The position numbers and the translations under genes are program-made. Shown here in pieces: positions 1-5,317 of a stretch of DNA of 10,985 bases (positions are counted from its first letter, which is position 1; each line of letters opens with the position of its first letter). The DNA comes from CAYLZO01 sp964387775. Its GTDB lineage: Bacteria; Chloroflexota; Anaerolineae; JAAYZQ01. The notes under the pieces were generated by a model. That model worked only from the letters and a program-made list of their open reading frames with translations. It was not told the DNA's origin and made no database searches. The stretch is taken from positions 1 through 10,985 of the forward strand of contig CAYLZO010000186.1 in NCBI GenBank assembly GCA_964387775.1, read 5' to 3'.

Positions 1-178
1 AACCTTCTAGACCATTCCCTGAGGCTGTGGTCATCCTTAACTGAACCGTATTGGGATTAAAGCCGAACCGGACCCGCTCGCGCACGTGGTCGTGCAGGGC
101 GACGGCCCGCTCCCGCTCGCCAGCCGTCCCGGCGATGACCTGTTCTACCACCTCTTGGACCGTGAGTGTGTCGGCCAA
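1..178 (-). CDS. Transglutaminase-like protein, N-terminal fragment (runs off window)
   Basis: Reading the minus strand from a TTG at 178 gives 59 codons without a stop to the window edge. AGGAGG at 185-190 sits 6 nt before the TTG, which decides the start. The peptide begins MADTLTVQEVVEQVIAG and continues with ERERAVALHDHVRERVRFGF at about residues 21-40. That 'A..LHDxVRERVRFGF' stretch resembles the segment just before the catalytic domain of bacterial transglutaminase-like (cysteine protease fold) proteins, in which the chain usually goes on as '...FGFTPxFD' towards the Cys-His-Asp core. Here the text after FGFNP (nt 1 to about 60) no longer resembles that family, so the gene may be broken or fused near nt 60. 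No catalytic residue lies inside the window. Family assignment is from memory of the pattern and is moderate; that it is a coding start is fairly well supported. Confidence 0.5.
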   Translation of the reverse strand, partial: MADTLTVQEVVEQVIAGTAGERERAVALHDHVRERVRFGFNPNTVQLRMTTASGNGLEG

Positions 179-209
179 CGCTCGCCTCCTTCCTACCCGG
201 CCTGTGCCG

Positions 210-394
210 GCTAGTACCTTTTCAAGGCTATTTCGACAAGCTGTCATTGCGAGGAGCGAGCGCAGCGAGCGACGAAGCAATCCCCTTCTGCTCATTTCAG
301 GCCGTTTAGCGCACGTCGTTGGAGATTGCTTCGTCGCCCTTCGGGCTCCTCGCAATGACAGGATACGTCATTTTCATGTTGAAAAGGTACTAGC
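210..394. mobile_element. MITE-like element with 16-bp terminal inverted repeats
   Basis: A 185-bp non-coding element. GCTAGTACCTTTTCAA at 210-225 is the exact reverse complement of 379-394. Inside lies a second long inverted repeat: TGTCATTGCGAGGAGC at 242-257 pairs with 345-360, and CGACGAAGCAATC at 270-282 pairs with 324-336. The core GTCATTGCGAG...GAAGCAATC belongs to a repeat type that I recall from intergenic regions of many unrelated bacteria. There is no transposase, so it would be mobilised in trans. The outer CTAG on each side could be a 4-bp target duplication, but CTAG is itself palindromic, so this cannot be decided here. It sits between the start of the transglutaminase-like gene and the 3' end of the LPETG gene and would form a long hairpin in RNA. 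Confidence 0.8.
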
Positions 395-454
395 TTGTCT
401 CCAAGCGTGTCAACGCAAGATCGCCTGTGATACGGATCCAAGCATACAGAGGAG

Positions 455-474
455 GTGCCAAAAAAGTGCCAAAA
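455..474 (+). repeat. Short tandem direct repeat GTGCCAAAA x2
   Basis: GTGCCAAAA occurs at 455-463 and again at 466-474, 11 bp apart, immediately beyond the stop codon of the LPETG gene. On the minus strand this reads as two T-rich runs after GGCAC, but no stem is formed, so it is not a classic terminator. Function unknown. Confidence 0.4.
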
Positions 475-1071
475 CTAGCGTACCTTGCGCCCAAGCCAGC
501 GCAAGGCCTCCAGGCCCAGACCACTGATTCCAACCAGCCCGCCGAGTATCACCACGACGGTATGGCCAGGGAAGGACGGTCCGCCGGTCTCTGGCAGGGA
601 CCCGGGAGACATGGCAGCCATGAGCGCCGCCAGCGACTCTTCGGTCAGGGTCGCCGTATAGGTCTGAATCTTTCCTTCCCGCACAGTGACCACCAATTCG
701 TTGTCGATGGACTCGACCCCTAGGGCCTTCAGACTGTCGTCCGTGTAGTTGAGCAGGCAGGTCACCGTCTCGCCCTCGACCTGGCAATTGCTCACGGTGC
801 TGGCCCCATTCAGCGAGTAGAGATTCTCCCACCAGCCTCGGATCTCTTCCTTGCCGCGAAAGATGCCATCGTGCCCCTCCATCGGCGGCGGGACGAGCTG
901 GATGTAGGCATCGTCGGCGAGATACGACAGCGCCGCATCAGCATCCCCGGCATTCTGCGCATCATTCCAGGCCATGATGATGGATACCGGATCCGTCTCC
1001 TGGGCATGGGCGCCCCTCGAAAACGCCACAATCAGGATGACTACCATCAGGGTGAACATACTTGTTTTCAT
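475..1071 (-). CDS. Secreted SnoaL/NTF2-like protein with LPETG sorting signal
   Basis: The protein is 198 aa, taken from the ATG at 1071 with GAGGAG at 1078-1083 (6-nt spacing). An upstream in-frame start at 1134 would put 21 polar residues before the signal peptide and is not used here. Order of parts: signal peptide at residues 1-23 (MKTSMFTLMVVILIVAFSRG, cleavage after AHA); a SnoaL/NTF2-like fold at about 27-150, with the typical opening helix 'IMAWNDAQNAGDADAALSYLADDA' split over residues 31-55 and 'FRGKEEIRGWWENL' near 70; a short linker; LPETG at 159-163 (nt 583-597); a hydrophobic stretch at about 170-188; and a basic tail RWLGRKVR. This is the standard layout of a sortase substrate, predicted to be exported, cut between T and G and anchored at the surface. 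No sortase is in the window. SnoaL-like folds bind or isomerise small molecules, but the ligand cannot be told. It may be the last gene of a minus-strand set with the two small ORFs upstream. Confidence 0.85.
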   Translation of the reverse strand: MKTSMFTLMVVILIVAFSRGAHAQETDPVSIIMAWNDAQNAGDADAALSYLADDAYIQLVPPPMEGHDGIFRGKEEIRGWWENLYSLNGASTVSNCQVEGETVTCLLNYTDDSLKALGVESIDNELVVTVREGKIQTYTATLTEESLAALMAAMSPGSLPETGGPSFPGHTVVVILGGLVGISGLGLEALRWLGRKVR

Positions 1072-1130
1072 CTTTCTCTCCTCTCGTGTGATCGTCTGGT
1101 TTGTAGCAGACTCCAATGATCCAAGCCCCC

Positions 1131-1301
1131 TCAAACGGTCCCTTCGATATCTTGTTCTGTCTCATCACCTCCTTCCCACGCTGCGGTGCTAGGGATACAC
1201 GGGATCATAGCCGAGCTTGCGCAACAAGCCAGCGATCCAGCCGCCAGAATCGCTGAAAAAGACCAGGCGCCAGCCACAAAGCAGACCCCCGTCAGACGCA
1301 T
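1131..1301 (-). CDS. Hypothetical 56-aa hydrophobic small protein
   Basis: The ATG at 1301 is preceded by GGAGG with 5-nt spacing, and it starts only 12 nt after the stop of the 79-aa gene, as in an operon. A GTG at 1313 is an alternative start but would overlap the ribosome binding site. The product begins MRLTGVCFVAGAWSFSAILA, has a hydrophobic N-terminal half rich in Ala/Cys/Ser (including CC) and ends in an acidic tail (EGGDETEQDIEGTV). It could be a membrane or exported peptide. The Cys in 'SLACC' lacks a proper lipobox residue at -3, so I do not call a lipoprotein. No family is recognised. It could equally be a spacer ORF without product; good spacing and RBS are the only support. Confidence 0.35.
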   Translation of the reverse strand: MRLTGVCFVAGAWSFSAILAAGSLACCASSAMIPCIPSTAAWEGGDETEQDIEGTV

Positions 1302-1313
1302 ACTTGCCTCCAC

Positions 1314-1553
1314 TCAACCATCCTCCTGTATCTCCTCTGCCAGAGGCACCAAGCCAGCCCGGTCTCGCAGAAAACGAAAGAGCGCTTCCAGGCTGGCAAA
1401 GCCCACCAGTTCGCTGCTCCGGGGATCCTGCAAAGACGCCCGCAACGACGCCTCTTGGAGAGCACCAGCCCCCTCATCGCCCCTATCTCGCCACATTCGC
1501 AGCAGGTACGCGACATAGTCCTGGTGGTCACCGGTCTTTTGCGGGATGCTCAT
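1314..1553 (-). CDS. Conserved small protein (79 aa), unknown function
   Basis: The ATG at 1553 opens a 79-aa protein starting MSIPQKTGDHQDYVAYLLRMWRD and ending AGLVPLAEEIQEDG. The ORF can be extended upstream to 1670, but that part overlaps the facing promoter and is not protein-like. The motif 'YLLRMWRD ... ASLRASLQDPRSSE ... GFASLEALFRFLRD' matches, as I remember it, a family of small Chloroflexota proteins of the form 'YLLRLWR...WRASLEDPxTGExxGFxxLExLFxFL', often met near large BTAD or cyclase-type regulators. The fold looks like a short strand-turn-helix unit, without a signal peptide or membrane segment. It is divergent from the large regulator at 1712 with 158 bp between the starts, so the CGAAAACG repeats at 1599-1628 could serve both. 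RBS (GGGGA) is weak. Function not known. Confidence 0.7.
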   Translation of the reverse strand: MSIPQKTGDHQDYVAYLLRMWRDRGDEGAGALQEASLRASLQDPRSSELVGFASLEALFRFLRDRAGLVPLAEEIQEDG

Positions 1554-1598
1554 GTCCGTTTCCCCGTTCTGATGGATACAGCCTAGCACCCTTGCGTG

Positions 1599-1628
1599 GC
1601 GAAAACGCAGCGAAAACGTCCACAAACG
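1599..1628 (+). promoter_or_regulatory. Phased direct repeats (CGAAAACG), possible SARP-type operator
   Basis: GCGAAAACG occurs at 1599-1607 and 1610-1618, exactly 11 bp apart. A degenerate third copy, CACAAACG, lies at 1621-1628. The array ends 7 bp before the -35 box at 1636. An inverted copy, CGTTTTCG, lies at 1694-1701 just before the Shine-Dalgarno site. SARP regulators such as AfsR, DnrI and ActII-ORF4 are known to bind direct repeats with 11-bp (one helical turn) phasing near -35. The same octamer is in the promoter of the second BTAD gene (8406-8413). Binding by either protein is inference. Confidence 0.5.
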
Positions 1629-1635
1629 GCCCAAG

Positions 1636-1664
1636 TTGACGCCCTGGCCGCAAGCGTGTATAAT
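1636..1664 (+). promoter_or_regulatory. Sigma70 promoter of the large BTAD regulator
   Basis: TTGACG at 1636-1641, a 17-nt spacer, and a consensus TATAAT at 1659-1664. Transcription should start near 1671, giving a leader of about 41 nt. GGGAGGA at 1701-1707 is the ribosome binding site for the ATG at 1712. Confidence 0.85.
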
Positions 1665-1711
1665 GCCCATGCGTATCGACGTCTGAGATTCAGCGTTTTC
1701 GGGAGGAAGAC

Positions 1712-4700
1712 ATGACTCACCTTCTCATCCGCCTTCTTGGACCTTTCGAAGTGACTTCCGACGGAGAACCGGCCACCGGGTTCCGTTCGGACAAGACCCG
1801 CGCCCTGCTCGCCTATCTTTGTGTCGAGGCACAACGACCCCACCGCCGGGAGAGACTGGCCGGCCTCCTGTGGCCGGATCTGCCAGAATCGTCTGCCCGG
1901 GCCAACCTGCGCCGCGAGCTGGCAAACCTCCGTCAGGTGCTTTCCCCTCCTGCCCAAGGGGAGACGGCGACCAACATAACACCCCCCCTCGACATTACCC
2001 GGCAGACGATCCAGTTCAGCGTCAGTGGTGATGTCTGGGTCGATGCCCCGGGCTTTGTCGCTTCAATAGAAGGCCCGCAGCATAGCCTTGAGCGCCTCGA
2101 GGCAGCGATGGGGCTCTATCGCGGGGAGTTGCTCGAAGGCTTCTCCCTGCCGGACAGCGCCCTCTTTGAAGAGTGGCTGCTCTTGCAACGCGAGCGGTTC
2201 GGACGCCTGGCGCTCAACGTCCTGCACCAGTTGGCGGAGGCCTACAGGCTGCAGGGCAAGTACGAGCGCGCGCTGGGCTATGCCTGGCGCCAGGCGGCGC
2301 TGGATCCGCTGCGGGAGCAGGCCCACCGCCAGGTGATGCGCCTGCTGGCCCATGCCGGGCGGGCCGGCGAAGCCCTGGCGCAGTATGAAACGTGTTGCCG
2401 GATCCTGGACGAGGAGCTCGGCACCGAACCCTCGGCCGCTACGACGCACCTGTGCGAGCAGATCCGTGACCAGACCCTCCCCCGCCCGCCGCCATCGCCG
2501 GTCCGCCTGCCGGCCTTTCTCACCGAGGAGCAGCCTGCCGGCATCGCCCCCCCCAACTTTGTTGCCCGCGAGGGCGAGCTAGCCCGGTTGGGGGATCTGC
2601 TGGACCGCTCCTGCCAAGGCCAGGGGGCTACCGTCCTGGTTGTCGGCGAGGCAGGCAGCGGCAAGACGGCCCTGCTCCAGGAGTTCGGCCGTCGTGCCGC
2701 GCAAACCCACCCCGGCCTGCTCGTCACCGCCGGCAAGGGCAACACCTACACGGGCACGGGCGACCCCTATCTGCCCTTTCGGCAAGCGTTGGGACTGCTG
2801 ACCGGCGACGTCGAAGGCCCGTGGCTGGCCGGGGTCCTCGATACGAGCCAGGCGCTCCACCTCTGGCGCGCGCTCCCGGCGGCCGTCCAAGCGCTGGCGG
2901 AGGTTGGGCCCGACCTGGTCGGCCCCTTGGTCGCAGGCACCTCGCTACTGGAGCGGGCCAGAGCCTTCTTGCGCTGGTCGGGGGCGGTTGCCCCTGGGTG
3001 GGCCACGGCCTTGGAGGCCCTCACCGCCCGCCCGGTGGCCCCTCCCGGCGCGCCAGGCCCCGACCAGCGAGACCTGTTCGAGCAGGTCACACAGGTCCTG
3101 CACAAGATTGCCCGACCAGGCGGCTTGGTCCTGATGCTCGATGACTTTCAATGGGCCGACAGCGGTTCCATCGGTCTGCTCTTCCACCTGGGGCGCCGGC
3201 TGGCCGGCAGCCGCATCCTGATTGCCCTCGCCTACCGGCCCGAGGAGGTAGCCCTGAGCCACGGAGACGAGCGACATCCCCTGGCGCCGGTGGTCCACCA
3301 GTTGCAGCGAGAGTTTGGCGACGTGGAGGTTGACCTGGATAGGGCTGCCGGCCGTCCCCTTGTGGACGCCTTCCTGGACTCGGAGCCCAATCGCCTGGGG
3401 CCTGACTTTCGCGATAGGCTGTACGGCCAGACGGCGGGTCACCCTCTCTTCACCATCGAGCTGCTGCGCAGCATGCAAGAGCGCGGAGATCTGGTGCACG
3501 ATCCTGAGGAGGGGTGGGTCGAGGGGCCCGCGCTGGACTGGCGGGCGATGCCGACACGCACGGAGGCGGTCATCGCCGAGCGCATCGGCCGGCTCGATCC
3601 AGCGTCGCAGCGGACGCTGCAGATTGCCAGCGTCCTGGGCGAGGAGTTCACAGCAGAAGCGGTGGCCCACGTGCAGGGAACCGACGAAGAGGCGCTGCTG
3701 CGGCGGCTGAGCCGCGAGCTGGGCCGCCAGCACCGCCTGGTCGATGCCCGCGGCATCGAGCGTGCCGGCACGCAGCGCCTGTCCCTGTATCGCTTCCGCC
3801 ACATCCTGTTCCAGAGGTGGCTCTACCACGACCTGGACGAGGTGGAGCGGGCCCACCTCCACGGGCAGGCCGGGCGGGCCCTGGAGGTGCTGTACGGGGA
3901 TCACCCCGAGGCCCTGGCCGAGATCACGCCCCAACTGGCCCGCCATTTCGAGAGAGCCGGTCTGGCCGACCGGGCCGTCACCTACCTGCACCAGGCCGGC
4001 GCGCGCGCGCTGCGCATGTGGGCCAACGAGGAGGCAATCCAGCACCTGACGGCCGGACTGGCCCTCCTCGAGTGCCTGCCCGAAACGGGGGAGCGCCACC
4101 GGCAGGAGCTATCGATGCAACTCGCCCTGAGGATGCCCTTGCAGGCGCTCAAGGGCTACGCAGCGCCCGAGACAGGCCGGGCCTATGCTCGGGCGCGCGA
4201 GTTGGCCCTGCACACCGACATCGGCGAGCCGGCCCAACAAATGCAGATCCTCGGCTTGTTGGGCAGTTATTTCAGCATGCGGGCTGAGCACCACAAATCG
4301 CTCGAGTTGTACGAGCGGTCCCTCGCCCTGGCCCGGCAAGAAGGCGAGCGCCCCTGGGAGGCCGTGAGCCACCTCAGGGTCGGCATGGTCCTGATCTTTG
4401 CCGGAGACTTGTGCCGGGCCGTCCCTCACCTGGAGGAGACAACGGGCTTTTACGATCCGGAGCAGCACCGGTCCCTGGCCCTGGCCGTCGGCCAGGATGT
4501 CGGCGTCTCGGCGCACGCCTGGGCAGCGTGGGCGCGCTGGTTCCTGGGCTATCCCGACCAGGCGTTGGCCCACAGCCAGACGGCCTTGACCCTGGCCGAA
4601 AGCTCGGAGCACCCCTTCAGCCTCTGTTTTGCCCACTATATCGCCGGTCTCAGGCTGCGCCTGCTGCGTGGCGAGCTCCCCCAGGCCCGCCGTCACCTGG

Positions 4701-5317
4701 AGGCCATGCGCTCGCTGGCGACAGCGGGCCACTTTGTCCTCTACGAGGCCGGGGCGACGATCTGTGGCGGCTGGCTGCTGGCCGAGCAGGGCGAGGTGGA
4801 GGCCGGGATCGCCCAGATACACGAAGGACTGGCCGCCTGGGAGCAGACGGGCGCCGAGATGGACAAACCGTATCATCTTGGCCTGCTGGCCGAGGCCTAC
4901 GGTCGGGCCGGGGAGGTCGAGCAGGGGCTCGAGCAGGTGGTTCAAGCCCTGGAGATAGTTGACCGCTCTGGCGAGCGTTTCTACGAAGCCGAACTTTACC
5001 GCCTCCAGGGCCACCTACTGGCACAGAGTGCCACGTTCGACGAGGCCAAAGTGGAGGTCTGCTACCGGCGCGCGGCGGACGTGGCGCGCCTTCAGAGTGC
5101 CAGGGTCCTTGAGCTGCGGGCGGCGACGAGCCTGGCCCACCTGTGGCACACGCAGGGCAAGGCCGAAGAAGCACGGCAGGTGCTCACCCCCGTATACGAC
5201 TGGTTCACTGAGGGGTTCGACACGCGGGACCTGCGCCAGGCCGAAGCGTTCCTGGCAGCGCCGGCAAGCCCTCCATCCTCGACAACGCCTTATGATTACG
5301 CTAGTGGGGCTCGATGA
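1712..5317 (+). CDS. BTAD/AAA/TPR transcriptional regulator (SARP-headed STAND-type ATPase), 1201 aa
   Basis: Cytoplasmic regulator. Residues 1-95 form an OmpR/PhoB-type winged helix ('LIRLLGPFEVTSDGEP', then 'RRERLAGLLWPD' and 'SSARANLRRELANLRQVL'). Residues about 100-245 form the bacterial transcriptional activation domain (BTAD), built of TPR-like helices and ending 'QYETCCRILDEELGTEPS'. A Pro-rich linker leads into an AAA_16-type NTPase beginning 'FVAREGELARLGDLL'. Walker A is GEAGSGKT at 312-319; Walker B is LVLMLDDFQWAD at 472-483. The arm region includes 'LYGQTAGHPLFTIELL' near 570, and the C-terminal half (about 730-1180) is a run of TPR-like helical repeats. No C-terminal LuxR helix-turn-helix is present, so DNA binding rests on the head. 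Family members are ATP-dependent switches released by a signal bound at the TPR part; the signal here is unknown. The start is fixed by GGGAGGA at 1701-1707. The 3' end overlaps the facing regulator by 17 bp. Confidence 0.92.
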   Translation: MTHLLIRLLGPFEVTSDGEPATGFRSDKTRALLAYLCVEAQRPHRRERLAGLLWPDLPESSARANLRRELANLRQVLSPPAQGETATNITPPLDITRQTIQFSVSGDVWVDAPGFVASIEGPQHSLERLEAAMGLYRGELLEGFSLPDSALFEEWLLLQRERFGRLALNVLHQLAEAYRLQGKYERALGYAWRQAALDPLREQAHRQVMRLLAHAGRAGEALAQYETCCRILDEELGTEPSAATTHLCEQIRDQTLPRPPPSPVRLPAFLTEEQPAGIAPPNFVAREGELARLGDLLDRSCQGQGATVLVVGEAGSGKTALLQEFGRRAAQTHPGLLVTAGKGNTYTGTGDPYLPFRQALGLLTGDVEGPWLAGVLDTSQALHLWRALPAAVQALAEVGPDLVGPLVAGTSLLERARAFLRWSGAVAPGWATALEALTARPVAPPGAPGPDQRDLFEQVTQVLHKIARPGGLVLMLDDFQWADSGSIGLLFHLGRRLAGSRILIALAYRPEEVALSHGDERHPLAPVVHQLQREFGDVEVDLDRAAGRPLVDAFLDSEPNRLGPDFRDRLYGQTAGHPLFTIELLRSMQERGDLVHDPEEGWVEGPALDWRAMPTRTEAVIAERIGRLDPASQRTLQIASVLGEEFTAEAVAHVQGTDEEALLRRLSRELGRQHRLVDARGIERAGTQRLSLYRFRHILFQRWLYHDLDEVERAHLHGQAGRALEVLYGDHPEALAEITPQLARHFERAGLADRAVTYLHQAGARALRMWANEEAIQHLTAGLALLECLPETGERHRQELSMQLALRMPLQALKGYAAPETGRAYARARELALHTDIGEPAQQMQILGLLGSYFSMRAEHHKSLELYERSLALARQEGERPWEAVSHLRVGMVLIFAGDLCRAVPHLEETTGFYDPEQHRSLALAVGQDVGVSAHAWAAWARWFLGYPDQALAHSQTALTLAESSEHPFSLCFAHYIAGLRLRLLRGELPQARRHLEAMRSLATAGHFVLYEAGATICGGWLLAEQGEVEAGIAQIHEGLAAWEQTGAEMDKPYHLGLLAEAYGRAGEVEQGLEQVVQALEIVDRSGERFYEAELYRLQGHLLAQSATFDEAKVEVCYRRAADVARLQSARVLELRAATSLAHLWHTQGKAEEARQVLTPVYDWFTEGFDTRDLRQAEAFLAAPASPPSSTTPYDYASGAR

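Noticed and set aside
455..474. Terminator for the LPETG gene
   Set aside because: The GTGCCAAAA copies are direct, not inverted, so no stem can form.
51..527. Plus-strand 158-aa open frame
   Set aside because: It crosses the MITE, lies antisense to the transglutaminase-like fragment and the LPETG gene end, and gives an Arg/Ser-rich, non-protein-like translation.
2945..4099. Minus-strand 384-aa frame, and similarly 4109-5014
   Set aside because: Mirror frames of the large BTAD/AAA/TPR gene without RBS or recognisable motifs.
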